In this document: in pieces, positions 20,682-29,914 of the stretch | Layout: each line of letters opens with the position of its first letter | How positions within the stretch are numbered: the stretch's first letter is position 1 | DNA from: Paulinella micropora | Taxonomy: Eukaryota > Cercozoa > Imbricatea > Euglyphida > Paulinellidae | Direction of reading: 5' to 3' | Assembly: GCA_019918135.1 (NCBI GenBank) | Contig: WBZZ01001393.1 | Coordinates: forward strand, 1 to 64,000 | DNA: 64,000 bases | Program-made: the position numbers and the translations under genes | Notes under the pieces: model-generated | Seen by the model: the letters and a program-made list of their open reading frames with translations, nothing else | Told to the model about the DNA's origin: nothing | The model's database searches: none

Positions 20682-21042
20682 GACTGACTATAAATACCAA
20701 AAGATTATTTTTCTGAGCAATGATTTTGCGGGAGGAAGCAAAACATTTAACAAGAATATCCAAATGTCATTCACACCCACCAAAATGAATGTTAAGTTTA
20801 TCCACTATATGAACGACCAGACCGAAACCAAAACCAGAATTCTTTACATGGATAGAATTGGAATTATTGGAACATTCGCGGATAGTAATATAGCAAACAT
20901 TTCAAATCTCGGTTATAATTTGGGTGTTGTAGGATGGACTGACGGCCAATATACATTTAAAATCCTTGAAACTGACAGCGGAAATATTGACACAGGAAAT
21001 TTAGCGGGGCGAATTGTTGTGTGTTTGGAATTCGTAGGGTAG
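20662..21042 (+). CDS. conserved Polinton protein, 126 aa
   Basis: Start at the ATG 20662 (MSSNITMTDYKYQKIIFLSN). A compact beta-rich sequence (FNKNIQMSFTPTKMNVKFIHY, then GRIVVCLEFVG) without transmembrane segments. The copies in Polinton 2 are almost identical, so it is under constraint or recently exchanged. Its place between the membrane protein and ATPase genes suggests a minor structural protein; I cannot name a family. Confidence 0.75.
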   Translation: MSSNITMTDYKYQKIIFLSNDFAGGSKTFNKNIQMSFTPTKMNVKFIHYMNDQTETKTRILYMDRIGIIGTFADSNIANISNLGYNLGVVGWTDGQYTFKILETDSGNIDTGNLAGRIVVCLEFVG

Positions 21043-21050
21043 AATATAGG

Positions 21051-21893
21051 ATGGAGAAAATAAACAATGTCAAGGTGAAGCCAGTAAAACAAGAGGGTGA
21101 TGGAAACAAAAAAGCAAAAGGTTATAAATTATTTAATGAGCCGTATGCCAACATATTTCTACTTGCCCGTAAGAAGAGCGGTAAGACGACAGCACTCTTT
21201 GAAATACTGAAACGGACAACAGACAGAAAAACACGTATTGTCATTATCGCTTCAACAATCCACAAGGACTACATTTATAAAGCAATGGTTAAGCACTTTA
21301 AGAACAGAGGCAACCCGATGGCAATATATACCTTTCTCAAATCGGACGGGGTGAATGTGATAGACTATGAACTAGACAAACTGAACAGGCAGGATGAAGA
21401 GCACGAAGGAGAAGTAAAACAGGATGATAAAGAACCGAAATATCTCCAACATGTTGGAGATAAGGAGAAACCACAATTTCTTTATTTTGGAAAAGAAGAA
21501 AAAAAGAAAACTACCGAAGCAAAAGAAAGGCCGAGCAAGTATATTTCTCCAGAGGTTGTTTTTGTTTTGGATGATTTAGGAAGCGGATTAAGAGACAAGT
21601 CCGTAAGCGATTTGTTAAAAAAGAATAGGCACTATAAATCAAAGGTGATTATGTCTAGTCAGTATCTGAACGACCTACGGCCAGAAGCCATAAAGCAGTT
21701 AGATTATTTATTAATCTTTCCAGCCCAATCTCAGGACAAAATGGAACTCGTGTATAAACACTTAGACTTATCTTTTGATTTTGATTACTTTCTTCAAAAG
21801 TATCACGAAGCAACAAAGGAGAGATTTAATTTTCTTTATGTTTCAAGTGTTGATGATGAGTTAAGAAAAAATTTTAATTTTCGTTTGAAATAA
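21051..21893 (+). CDS. ATP: A32-like genome-packaging ATPase, 280 aa
   Basis: FtsK/HerA-type packaging ATPase that drives DNA into the capsid. Start at the ATG 21051 (MEKINNVKVKPVKQEGDG). The Walker A region is NIFLLARKKSGKTTALFEIL, and the Walker B is VVFVLDDLGSGL, followed by VIMSSQYLNDLRPEAIKQLD, which holds the sensor. Between them lies the palindrome-encoded KYLQHVGDK, which is absent from both Polinton 2 copies. The gene starts only 8 bases after the previous one here, whereas Polinton 2 has a full hairpin cassette at that junction. Looks whole. Confidence 0.93.
   Translation: MEKINNVKVKPVKQEGDGNKKAKGYKLFNEPYANIFLLARKKSGKTTALFEILKRTTDRKTRIVIIASTIHKDYIYKAMVKHFKNRGNPMAIYTFLKSDGVNVIDYELDKLNRQDEEHEGEVKQDDKEPKYLQHVGDKEKPQFLYFGKEEKKKTTEAKERPSKYISPEVVFVLDDLGSGLRDKSVSDLLKKNRHYKSKVIMSSQYLNDLRPEAIKQLDYLLIFPAQSQDKMELVYKHLDLSFDFDYFLQKYHEATKERFNFLYVSSVDDELRKNFNFRLK
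21441..21462. repeat. perfect 22-bp palindrome inside the ATPase gene
   Basis: TATCTCCAACA followed by TGTTGGAGATA, in frame, encoding YLQHVGD. Aligning with 40470-40500 of Polinton 2 shows a net difference of 27 bases (nine codons) at this place, with the flanks aligning on both sides. Confidence 0.9.
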
Positions 21894-21908
21894 AAAATTA
21901 TAATTTTA

Positions 21909-21930
21909 TAATTATTTTTCTGTATTATAT
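21909..21930 (+). promoter_or_regulatory. T-tract/TATA promoter-like motif
   Basis: ATTATTTTTCTGTATTATAT directly precedes the ATG at 21931. Similar T-run plus TATA signals precede several other genes that lack a hairpin cassette. Confidence 0.5.
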
Positions 21931-22242
21931 ATGCCAGTATCACCAGTGATAATTTCACAACCATCAGGATATAACATCGGATATAATCCATCAATGCCAC
22001 AGAAGGGAGGGAAAAAGAAAACTAAGAAGAAGGGATGTGGTCAAAAGGGAGGAAAGATTAACTGGGCTAAGGTCGGAAAAACTGCCTTGGCTGTTAATAA
22101 ATTTCTTCGCGATAATAAGGTAATCTCTAGGACTGCGGGGGCGTTGAGTAGTGTTGGGGTGCCTTACGCTGGTAGTGTTAGTGCTACTGCCGCAAAACTT
22201 GGGTATGGTAAGCAACGAGGAGGTGCTGTAAAGTTCCGTTGA
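21931..22242 (+). CDS. small basic virion-type protein, 103 aa
   Basis: The N-terminus is Lys/Gly-rich (MPQKGGKKKTKKKGCGQKGG), followed by the conserved INWAKVGKTALAVNKFLRDN and an Ala/Gly-rich hydrophobic stretch ending LGYGKQRGG. This composition is typical of small core or membrane-active proteins of adenovirus-like and Polinton-like virions (compare the roles of adenovirus pVI and mu). The similarity is of type only. Polinton 2 has a 107-aa counterpart with a different N-terminus. Confidence 0.7.
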   Translation: MPVSPVIISQPSGYNIGYNPSMPQKGGKKKTKKKGCGQKGGKINWAKVGKTALAVNKFLRDNKVISRTAGALSSVGVPYAGSVSATAAKLGYGKQRGGAVKFR

Positions 22243-22395
22243 TATTTATGAGCATCGCTTTCATTCGCTATGCTCATTTTCGCTTGCTCATAAACATCGT
22301 AAAACCGATTTATTTTTTCTTAAAACAAAAAATAAATGTTTTAGAATAAGCGGGAATGCGAAGCATGGAGCGTAATTCTAAAATATCAAAGACTA
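22243..22395 (+). promoter_or_regulatory. two-hairpin cassette overlapping the protease start
   Basis: Hairpin 1 pairs GATATTTATGAGCA with TGCTCATAAACATC. Hairpin 2 pairs ATGTTTTAGAAT with ATTCTAAAATATC and here contains the protease ATG (22356) in its loop, so the first codons (MRSMERNSKISK) are encoded by the hairpin itself. Confidence 0.7.
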
Positions 22396-24488
22396 AGAAT
22401 GTGAAAAATGCTAAGGTAAGACCCCCACGAGTTTATAGAAATAAGAGCGGGAGGCCATATATTATCCAGAAGGGTAAAAAATATTATCTTAATTTTGGTA
22501 AGAAAACAAATGATTTAAGCACATTACAAATCGTTAAACTTTTTATGAAATATATTGGTAAGCCGAGGCCGCAAAGGGCTAGTCGCAAACCAAGAGAAAA
22601 AATAATCAAATCTGATTTCAATCGTCTTGAACATGAGAACCGAAACCAAATACAAAGCAACTTACAAAAGAAATATGAGTTAATACATGACGAGGAAGAA
22701 AAGGAAAAGAAGAAAAGGGAGGATTTAGAAGAAGAAAAGAAAAGGCTAGAACGAAAAGACGTAGCAGATGTGAAGGAAAGGCAGGATGAGTTAGCAAGGA
22801 TACACCGCAATGAACTATCCGATATCAAGGAACGACAAGAGCAAAAAGATAGAGAACTAAGGAGGGAGCAAAAACTCATAGAGGATTTACAATACGAACA
22901 GCAAAGGAACCAAAGATTGGCTATTATGCCACCGCCACAGCAGTATCAATATATCATGCCACAACAACAGGGACAACCACAAGCACCATATCTCCAACCA
23001 GTTGGAGATAATCCACAAGCACCACCATTAGCACCACCATTTGGAGCACCACCACGAGCACCAGCCTTACCTAATTTAGGAGATGAAGCACCATTGAAAA
23101 CGAAAGAGCAATATGAGGAAGAAAAAAAGCAAAAGCAGAAAGATATTGAAACACTGAAATTAGCAGGATATACAGATAAATTCATTAAAAAGATGAGTCT
23201 CAAAGACTTACAAAAAGCCAGTCAAGATATTCAGATGGCTATAGCCACAGCGACATCTTTAGAAGAACAGAAAAAGTTAACAGAAGAATATAAAGAAAAA
23301 CTTGAAAAGGAAAAAAAGAAAGCAGAAGAAAAGGGTAAGCATCTTGAAAATTTACAAATTAATCAATTTTTAATCTCTGGATTTTCAAAAACTTATCACC
23401 CAACCATTACCATAAAAGAGTTAGCACAGGCTTTAAAAAAGAGACTAGATAATGATGGTCATAACAAATTAAATTACAAAGACACTTCAAAGTGGATTAT
23501 TGACATGATTAAAAGGTTTAATATTGATGTTGGAAGTGAGGTGAAAAACGTAAAAAGAAAAGTGGCGGATTATGCTAGATATGAAGAGTATATTGGTATT
23601 ACTGAACAAAAGGGTAGTGGAGCGAAGACATTAGATGAATTAATTGATAAGGTATTTTCAATAGCGAAAATAAAAAAATACTTAGCCCGCAAAGATTGGA
23701 AACACACAATGAACAAACATGATTTTGTAAATACTCTAACGAACAAAATGACAATAGACCCAAATGTAGATAAACAAGTTTCAGCGGATTTAAATATTGA
23801 CGAGGGAATGCCCCAACCGCTACCACCGCCACCAGATGATATTCACAAATCCGCTCTCCCGTCTGCGACTACCGAGCGGTTTGTAAACATCGAAGGGGAG
23901 AGTAATATTGAAAAACCCATAGACGATGTTCATCAACAAACGAAAATGAGCGAAGCGAATGAAAGTGTAGTTGATGAATATCAGCAAGGAGAAGGGAGGG
24001 GACTAATGACTAATGAAATAGACGACATAATGAAAAAATATGGATGGTATCTCGGAGCAATAGCCAGCGATGAAATCTACAAACTAAATCCAGAAAAAAG
24101 AAAACGATACGGATTTATTATGAATTTGGATAATCGCAAACAAGCGGGGTCTCATTGGATTGCTATATGGGTAAGTCTGGATAAAGACAGGTCAGTGGAA
24201 GTGTATGACCCATTAGCACTTTACCAACCAACGGAAGACTTTCAACAACAAATGAAACGACTAATTGACAAAAGCCACCCCGATAGTTATTTATTAATGA
24301 AGGTTAATCAAGTAAAACAACAATCTGACACAACCGACACATGCGGATGGCACTCAATGAGGTTTTTAATGGAGCGAGCGAAAGGCAACCGCTTTAAGTT
24401 TGCTAGCGGATATACAGACTTAAAAGAAGAAGAAGCGGAAAAGTTGAAAGCACAGAATGGATATGGTAATTTTGATACTTTTATTTGA
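22356..24488 (+). CDS. PRO: Ulp1/adenain-like cysteine protease with long N-terminal region, 710 aa
   Basis: The C-terminal 170 residues hold a C5/C48-type protease: GSHWIAIWV with the catalytic His, then VEVYDPLALYQ with the Asp, and TDTCGWHSMRFLMERA with the Gln-like region and nucleophile Cys. This is the maturation protease of Polintons. The first 500 residues are different: a basic start, a Lys/Glu coiled coil (about 110-190), a Pro/Gln-rich stretch containing the palindrome-encoded YLQPVGDN, then helical DNA-binding-like segments. The two parts are linked by a region encoded by a complete hairpin cassette (23838-23982), which suggests that two ancestral genes became one. Looks whole. 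Confidence 0.85.
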   Translation: MRSMERNSKISKTKNVKNAKVRPPRVYRNKSGRPYIIQKGKKYYLNFGKKTNDLSTLQIVKLFMKYIGKPRPQRASRKPREKIIKSDFNRLEHENRNQIQSNLQKKYELIHDEEEKEKKKREDLEEEKKRLERKDVADVKERQDELARIHRNELSDIKERQEQKDRELRREQKLIEDLQYEQQRNQRLAIMPPPQQYQYIMPQQQGQPQAPYLQPVGDNPQAPPLAPPFGAPPRAPALPNLGDEAPLKTKEQYEEEKKQKQKDIETLKLAGYTDKFIKKMSLKDLQKASQDIQMAIATATSLEEQKKLTEEYKEKLEKEKKKAEEKGKHLENLQINQFLISGFSKTYHPTITIKELAQALKKRLDNDGHNKLNYKDTSKWIIDMIKRFNIDVGSEVKNVKRKVADYARYEEYIGITEQKGSGAKTLDELIDKVFSIAKIKKYLARKDWKHTMNKHDFVNTLTNKMTIDPNVDKQVSADLNIDEGMPQPLPPPPDDIHKSALPSATTERFVNIEGESNIEKPIDDVHQQTKMSEANESVVDEYQQGEGRGLMTNEIDDIMKKYGWYLGAIASDEIYKLNPEKRKRYGFIMNLDNRKQAGSHWIAIWVSLDKDRSVEVYDPLALYQPTEDFQQQMKRLIDKSHPDSYLLMKVNQVKQQSDTTDTCGWHSMRFLMERAKGNRFKFASGYTDLKEEEAEKLKAQNGYGNFDTFI
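22989..23010. repeat. 22-bp palindrome in the protease gene
   Basis: TATCTCCAAC and GTTGGAGATA around CA, in frame, encoding YLQPVGD in a Pro/Gln-rich linker. Confidence 0.85.
23838..23982 (+). repeat. hairpin cassette embedded in frame in the protease gene
   Basis: Hairpin 1 (23838-23892) pairs GATATTCACAAATCCGCTC with GAGCGGTTTGTAAACATC. Hairpin 2 (23925-23982) pairs GATGTTCATCAAC with GTTGATGAATATC, with the usual core GAGCGAAGCGAATG in its loop. Order, spacing and edge bases equal those of intergenic cassettes, yet all of it is translated (DDVHQQTKMSEANESVVDEY). Confidence 0.8.
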
Positions 24489-24635
24489 AAGATAGTTATC
24501 AACTACACTCTCATTCGTTTCACTCATTCTCGTTTGTTGATAACCATCGAAAACCGATTAATTTTTTTGAAAAAGAAAAAAACGATGTTTAGAATAAGCG
24601 AGAGTGCGACAGCACGAAGCGCAATTCTAAATATC
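24489..24635 (+). promoter_or_regulatory. two-hairpin cassette between protease and penton genes
   Basis: Hairpin 1 pairs GATAGTTATCAAC with GTTGATAACCATC. Hairpin 2 pairs GATGTTTAGAAT with ATTCTAAATATC and ends exactly at the penton ATG. Loop cores contain CTCTCATTCG and GCGAGAGTGCG, as in the other cassettes. Confidence 0.7.
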
Positions 24636-25448
24636 ATGGACTATAAGGGAGGGCGAAGTAGTGGTATCTATTACATAAATAGTAAAAACAGAATAACAGG
24701 CACAGATAGCGACTTTACACACGAAGTCAATTTGAAGGGGCTAGACAATCCAACACATTGTAAAATTCTTCATATCTATGTTCCAAAGTCGTATTACTCT
24801 GTGGCTTCACCATATAATACTTTTACTCTTAGCGAAGACGGGTATGAGGCTTTAATTACGATACCTGAGGGAAACTACACAATGAACAATCTAAAAAATA
24901 AGTTGTCGGAGGTGCTAACCGCAGACAGTCCAAATAATTATACTTATGTTGTTTCCAGTAATAATACCAACATAGAACCAGAAGATGGCAAATTAACATT
25001 CAGTGTTTCAAATAACGGAGGTATTCAACCGCGGTTTATATTTGATGCTGATACACGTATTCACGAGGTAATGGGGTTTGATAGAAACTCAACATATTTC
25101 TTTGCAAATGATTTTATTAAATCACCAAATGTAATTATTCTAACTGGCGAAAAAACTCTGTATCTTCAATCGGACTTAGTTGGTGAAGGAGATAATCACG
25201 TGCTACAAGAAATATACACTGCCAACGAAATACCATTTGGAGCCGTTATATACGACGGAAGCGGGTCAGAGTATGGTAAGAAATTATCCTCCAGTTCAAA
25301 TAATGTATTTAGGTTTTACTTGACTGACGAAAACGATCAGGCTATAAATCTTAATGGTTTGGGTATTGTAATGACTTTGTTGATTTACAGAGAGACTAAT
25401 TATTTTAATTTATTTACATCCTTTTTCAATCTTTTGAAACAGAGATAA
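24636..25448 (+). CDS. penton (minor capsid) protein, 270 aa
   Basis: Start chosen at ATG 24636 (MDYKGGRSSGIYYINSKNRI), because the upstream extension of the frame is the hairpin cassette. The sequence resembles Polinton and Polinton-like-virus penton proteins in its N-terminus (YYINSKNRITGTDSDFTHEV), the following YVPKSYYSV, and EGNYTMNNLKNKLSEVL; it predicts a single jelly roll. Pentons occupy the fivefold vertices and anchor the fibre. It lies between protease and major capsid genes, the usual structural cluster. Confidence 0.8.
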   Translation: MDYKGGRSSGIYYINSKNRITGTDSDFTHEVNLKGLDNPTHCKILHIYVPKSYYSVASPYNTFTLSEDGYEALITIPEGNYTMNNLKNKLSEVLTADSPNNYTYVVSSNNTNIEPEDGKLTFSVSNNGGIQPRFIFDADTRIHEVMGFDRNSTYFFANDFIKSPNVIILTGEKTLYLQSDLVGEGDNHVLQEIYTANEIPFGAVIYDGSGSEYGKKLSSSSNNVFRFYLTDENDQAINLNGLGIVMTLLIYRETNYFNLFTSFFNLLKQR

Positions 25449-25463
25449 ATAATTATTTTTGAT

Positions 25464-25495
25464 TTAATTATTTTTTTCTATGAATATATTTGTGT
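25464..25495 (+). promoter_or_regulatory. T-tract/TATA promoter-like motif before the capsid gene
   Basis: ATTTAATTATTTTTTTCTAT followed by GAATATATTTG lies about 45 bases before the MCP ATG at 25536. Similar to other cassette-free starts. Confidence 0.45.
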
Positions 25496-25535
25496 ATTAA
25501 TCAACTTACACTACTGCCTAAAAATCAAAAACAAA

Positions 25536-27002
25536 ATGCCAACTCAACACGGAGGCGAACTAGACTTTTCTAGAACTGACTACATCAGTGCTTCTTATCG
25601 TTTGAATAAACTAACTCCGCGAGAAGGTGCGGGAACTATCACCGTCACTACCGCAGGAGGACAAGAAAGCAACTTTGACCTTATCAGCAGGCCATTTAAC
25701 TTAGCCCGCTCTGTCTTGAGTTTTACTTATGCCCCACCAGCAATTGCCGCAAACTATAACAAATGCTATATGGATTGTCTGGCTCCTATTAGACAAATTC
25801 AACTTCAAACCCGTAGTGGTGTTTATCTGTGCGATGTAAATGAAGTTGGTAATTTTACAAAGATTGTTTGGAAGGCCGAAACTTCTATGAAGGACTTTCT
25901 GACACTTGAAAACCACGATAATGGAAGTGGTGCGGGATGTATGCTTCAAAAGTGTAATGCCGATAGTAAGATTAATATCTCAACTTCGCAAATAGTAAAG
26001 GAGACTTTTAGAACAACAATGACAGATGTTGGTGGTGATGTTGCCGCAAGTGTTAAGGCTATGTTTGGTGAGCCAGTTGTTAATGCCCGTCGCCACAATG
26101 ATGCCTGCATCGCGGATGGAAGTGGGCAACTCTCTGTCGTCAATGTCGCTTACATAGAGCCTAAGTATTTCTCTGGCGGTGCTGCTACTTCCGCGGAACC
26201 TTCTATCGCTGTTAAGATTAATCTTGGTATGCTTTACAATACCATTTTCGCTCTTGATAAGACTATTATGTTTCCAGAGATTTTGAATATGCGGATTGTG
26301 TGGCAACAGACCCCTAAAATTTATTATTACAATAACGACCCCTTATCAATTGCTGGAGGAGTGCTTGTTGCTGCCGCTGGTAATGTAAGTGTTTCTAGTC
26401 TTAACTTATTCCTTGCGGTAGAGACTAATACCGATGTCATTCAATCAATTCAACAAAAGGTGGCGAGTGCTGAAGGTATGAGTTTTAATATTGATTATCC
26501 TTATGTTTATAAAAATTCCATTGCTCAATCCACTACACAAAACATTATTCTCCGCTTTGATAGGGGGCATGGTAAACGATTGAAGAAAATTTATCACACA
26601 CTCTTCCACAACACTGAAAATAAGAATACTGCTTATGATATTGATAACAGAGCAACCGCTAAGACTACCAGTTTCCACACCACACTTGACGGGGCACGAC
26701 TTCAGGAATTTGAAATATTTCCCGCTAGTTTTGAAGATTATATGTGCTTGAAACCTAAACTTGAAGGTTCTGTTTTGATGAATTCAAATGTGTATCAATA
26801 CAACTGGTTCTGGGTTGATACTTGGGATAATACCCGCCCGCTGTGGAGCAAAGACCAAAATGAAGTTAGTGGGCTTGACCTTTCCAATGAGCGACGATGG
26901 GAGTTCATTAGCACTACACAGAATAATGCTCATCAGCATGTAAGTGTAGCAATCACTCAGCGGGAGGTTCAGCTTAAGGCTAATATGATTTCTATTAGTT
27001 AA
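25536..27002 (+). CDS. double-jelly-roll major capsid protein, 488 aa
   Basis: Length, position next to penton and protease genes, and sequence features fit the Polinton major capsid protein. These features are an N-terminus with RTDYISASYRLNKLTPREGAG, beta-strand-rich blocks, MFPEILNMRIVWQQTPKIYY, FNIDYPYVYKNSIAQ, and the C-terminal RRWEFISTTQNNAHQHVSVA. Trimers of this protein form the icosahedral shell. It shows that Polinton 1 descends from a capsid-forming element. The palindromic Polinton 2 has no copy. Looks whole. Confidence 0.85.
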   Translation: MPTQHGGELDFSRTDYISASYRLNKLTPREGAGTITVTTAGGQESNFDLISRPFNLARSVLSFTYAPPAIAANYNKCYMDCLAPIRQIQLQTRSGVYLCDVNEVGNFTKIVWKAETSMKDFLTLENHDNGSGAGCMLQKCNADSKINISTSQIVKETFRTTMTDVGGDVAASVKAMFGEPVVNARRHNDACIADGSGQLSVVNVAYIEPKYFSGGAATSAEPSIAVKINLGMLYNTIFALDKTIMFPEILNMRIVWQQTPKIYYYNNDPLSIAGGVLVAAAGNVSVSSLNLFLAVETNTDVIQSIQQKVASAEGMSFNIDYPYVYKNSIAQSTTQNIILRFDRGHGKRLKKIYHTLFHNTENKNTAYDIDNRATAKTTSFHTTLDGARLQEFEIFPASFEDYMCLKPKLEGSVLMNSNVYQYNWFWVDTWDNTRPLWSKDQNEVSGLDLSNERRWEFISTTQNNAHQHVSVAITQREVQLKANMISIS

Positions 27003-27028
27003 GAAGTAATTATTAATTTTTGATAGTT

Positions 27029-27051
27029 AATTTTTTTTTGTTTATATATAG
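27029..27051 (+). promoter_or_regulatory. T-tract/TATA promoter-like motif
   Basis: AATTTTTTTTTGTTTATATA directly upstream of the ATG at 27054. Confidence 0.5.
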
Positions 27052-27053
27052 AG

Positions 27054-27380
27054 ATGCCCCACCAGAGAAATTTAATCGCAGAAAATCCTGACGGAGAATT
27101 TATAAATGTCAGTGTTGGATACGATGGTAATATTGAAACAAATAATTCAAAAACCGCTTTTGGCGAAGCAGTAGTAGGTCAATTAACACCAGTATTACAA
27201 GAAATCTTTCCATATACCATTAATACTAGGATATGGACAAAAACAGAAACAAAATCGTCTGTGTCATTCTTGAATAATATGGCTGAATTGAAAACAACTG
27301 CTGACATTGTAAATACCGATTGGAAGATTATTATAATCAAATGGTGCGATAGCCTGTTTAATTTCTCCAACCATAAATAA
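27054..27380 (+). CDS. small ORF downstream of MCP, 108 aa
   Basis: Begins MPHQRNLIAENPDGEFINVS with a good promoter-like motif upstream. The N-terminal 80 residues look protein-like; the end overlaps the antisense polymerase frame. It may represent part of another virion gene. No family recognised. Confidence 0.4.
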   Translation: MPHQRNLIAENPDGEFINVSVGYDGNIETNNSKTAFGEAVVGQLTPVLQEIFPYTINTRIWTKTETKSSVSFLNNMAELKTTADIVNTDWKIIIIKWCDSLFNFSNHK

Positions 27381-29273
27381 ATTAAGCATCGCTGTTGGGT
27401 ATAAAGATACGACATCCGCATCAACTAAATAATCGGTTAATTCGTCAAATGTGATTTTTCCCGCTAAGTAGTCCTTGTATTGTTTTGAAACAAATCTTTT
27501 TTTGCTTGGATATGTTCTTGCTCCGATAACCGCTTTTCTAAATGACTTTTCTTGTTCAATAGTTGGAAGCCTTACATCGTGCTTACCATCAATCATTTTC
27601 TTCCAGATATTGAAAGCGAGGCTTGAAGTTGAAATGTATGAAGTTAAATTCACTGAGTGTTTTTCAAATATCTCTGTGTTTATTTTGTCATATAACTCTT
27701 TTAACCCCATAACATCACACTTCAAATATTCAAGACACTTATTTCTTAATTCTTCGCTCATTTTTTCCCATTCTTTGGCTTGATCGTGGTCAAAATCTCC
27801 TTTAAGAGTTTTACATTTCATATTTTCTAAGTTTTCTTTTAGAGTTCCCTGAGTATGCTTACACATATCCCACATTTTAATATTTTCAAATTGTAAAGAG
27901 ATTATTGAGCCGTTATTAATCATATGTGATTTTGGTTTAATGCCTCTTCTTATTAATTCCTGTTTAATGAAGTAGTGGTCAAAGTTCGCTCCATTAAATC
28001 CATTCACATATAAAATCGGCGGTTCTTCATCTTTGTTTCTTTTCTTTCTTACTCCTGCTACTTTCTTGACTGGATTATGTAGTTGTTTGTTTGCCCATTC
28101 AACTGCTAACTTCTTTCCTCTCTCTAGAAGTGTATCAAGAAATTTAGAAATACTATCTTTACCAGCAAAGTATTTAAATCCTTCCGTCCCTTGAGTATAT
28201 CCGACTATATAGCAGTCGTGAATATCAAAGCCTTCAGCAAGTGTGTTATTTCTAAAAGTTTCAAGGTCGTAATGAAGGAGTTCGTCTTTATTATTATATT
28301 TTTCTTTATGCTCCTTCGTTATTAAATGTCTCTTTCCATTCTTTAATATTTCTCTATTCACATAATTTATGATTTTTGGATTACAAGTGTGCTTTTTGAT
28401 GTATTTCTTTAAACATTGTTCGCATTTTTGTTTATATCTTTTAGTTAATCCAAAATAGTGGTTATTCTCTAAGTAAATCATAATGTCCGCTTCTTCTCCG
28501 ATGTTGTTTGTGCTTATAGTTTCTCTTGTTAAGGCGTTTGTTATTTCATATGTCTTTCCTTCTTTTATCAAAGTATTAAGGATTTTTACGGCGGTAGAGA
28601 ATGGTATGGGGCAATCATTAGAAAGATTGAATTTCTCTCTAATATCATTACATCTTTTTCTGTTAATAAGTGGCATATTAAGAAGGTCTTTACATAGAAA
28701 GAATAAATAATTATTATTCTTGCTAGCGGGAGATATCAATATGTTTTCATCAGATATTGTTTTTTTACATTTGTTTCTTCCTTCATAACAACCGCCTCCG
28801 TTTTCTTGAACTACTACTACCTTAGCATATTCAATAATTCGGTCATAACCTAATCCAGATGCTTCAATATTGCTTATGTTAAACTCATTCAACATTTCAA
28901 TAAAATCGTCATAGTTTTTTATTTGGAAAGAATTAAATGTTTTCTTTTTATAATATCTATTTAATTCTTCGTGGTCTGTTATGTATGTTATAGTGATATG
29001 AACATCCGCATTTCCTGTCATACCATTTCTTTTCGCATCCAATAGTATAGGAATTAGAACCTCTCGCTCTAATGCATCAGTATCATAAAAGTTTATGTCT
29101 AATCCTTGCTTCTCGTATGTAAGAGAGTTTAATCTATTGTCTCGCCTAGATTTTAACTCTACTACTTTAAATTCCCTTTTGTTTTCTCTGGTTTCTGTTT
29201 TCCTCAAATTCGCCCTTACCTTCGCTAGTTCTACATTTTCCTTCGTTGGTCTGGGTGGTAATGGTGGTGGCAT
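27264..29273 (-). pseudogene. POLB: protein-primed family B DNA polymerase, broken
   Basis: Matches protein-primed PolB: exonuclease motif I (HYDLETFRN), motif II (YVNGFNGANFDHYF) and motif III (YLKCDVMGLKELYD), then the first polymerase motif DADVVSLYPTAM. The N-terminus is Pro-rich (MPPPLPPRPTKEN) followed by a helical region. This enzyme would copy the linear element from its protein-capped ends. The gene is transcribed opposite to the capsid cluster. It looks broken (at least one break), so this Polinton copy is probably not autonomous now. Confidence 0.85.
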
Positions 29274-29416
29274 TACTTTTATATTAGTGAGGATATAAAA
29301 ATAATGGAAATAAATTAAATTGTTTTACTTTTTTATATATATTATATTGTCTTACCTTTAATATGAAATTCATAATTTTTAGAAAAAAAATCATTTTTTG
29401 TTTTTCGTTTTTTGTT

Positions 29417-29593
29417 TTACTCTCCTCTCGCCTTCATTTCTTCGTATTCCTTAAGTTTTCTATTTCGTTCTTTTAATTGCTCCTTCCTCTTTTGATTAAT
29501 TTCGTCCTTATTTCTCTTGTAATATGCAAGAGCCTTTTCGGAGTTAGCCTTTCGTTTGTCCTCAGGTGTGAGATATTTCTTGTGTCTCCCCAT
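29417..29593 (-). CDS. small basic helical protein, 58 aa
   Basis: Begins MGRHKKYLTPEDKRKANSEK and continues with a Lys/Glu-rich helix ending KARGE. The ATG at 29593 follows a duplicated promoter-like block. The pattern resembles short RKK-type DNA-binding or bZIP-like basic proteins of virus-like elements; function unknown. Confidence 0.6.
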   Translation of the reverse strand: MGRHKKYLTPEDKRKANSEKALAYYKRNKDEINQKRKEQLKERNRKLKEYEEMKARGE

Positions 29594-29604
29594 CTATATA
29601 TATA

Positions 29605-29648
29605 TATAAGTAATAATATTTATTTCTTTAAATGGTTTTACATTTTAT
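29605..29648 (-). promoter_or_regulatory. duplicated promoter-like block, copy 1
   Basis: 44 bp identical to 29915-29958. On the minus strand it ends in a TTACTTATA stretch followed by TATA repeats just before the ATG at 29593. Exact duplication in front of two consecutive small genes suggests a promoter. Confidence 0.6.
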
Positions 29649-29910
29649 TATTTAATATAATCATCACCCTTAATTTAAGTTGTGCGATTGCTTCTTCGCA
29701 AATTTGCCATTTGTGAATATTCAACATTGTTGGAGCCTCTAATGCTTTGTTTTTCTGTTCATCCCAAAACTTAAAGGCTTTGCTATATCGGTGAAGTGTT
29801 TCTCTTCTTGTGTATTTTTTAATCCTTCTATCGTGTGCTAGTGCTTCTGGAAAATGTAAGTTGTATAGTTCTTTCAATTCCTTGTCCGCTTGTATCATTA
29901 TAGAAGACAT
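29638..29910 (-). CDS. uncharacterised small protein, 90 aa
   Basis: ATG at 29910 (MSSIMIQADKELKELYNLHF). Helical, charged, with HRYSKAFKFWDEQKNKALEA in the middle. No family recognised. It follows promoter copy 2 directly, and its 3' end overlaps promoter copy 1 of the next gene. Confidence 0.6.
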   Translation of the reverse strand: MSSIMIQADKELKELYNLHFPEALAHDRRIKKYTRRETLHRYSKAFKFWDEQKNKALEAPTMLNIHKWQICEEAIAQLKLRVMIILNNKM

Positions 29911-29914
29911 ATTA

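Noticed and set aside
24534-24635. Longer N-terminus for the penton protein
   Set aside because: The upstream extension is exactly the hairpin cassette, and the ATG right after the second hairpin matches cassette use elsewhere.
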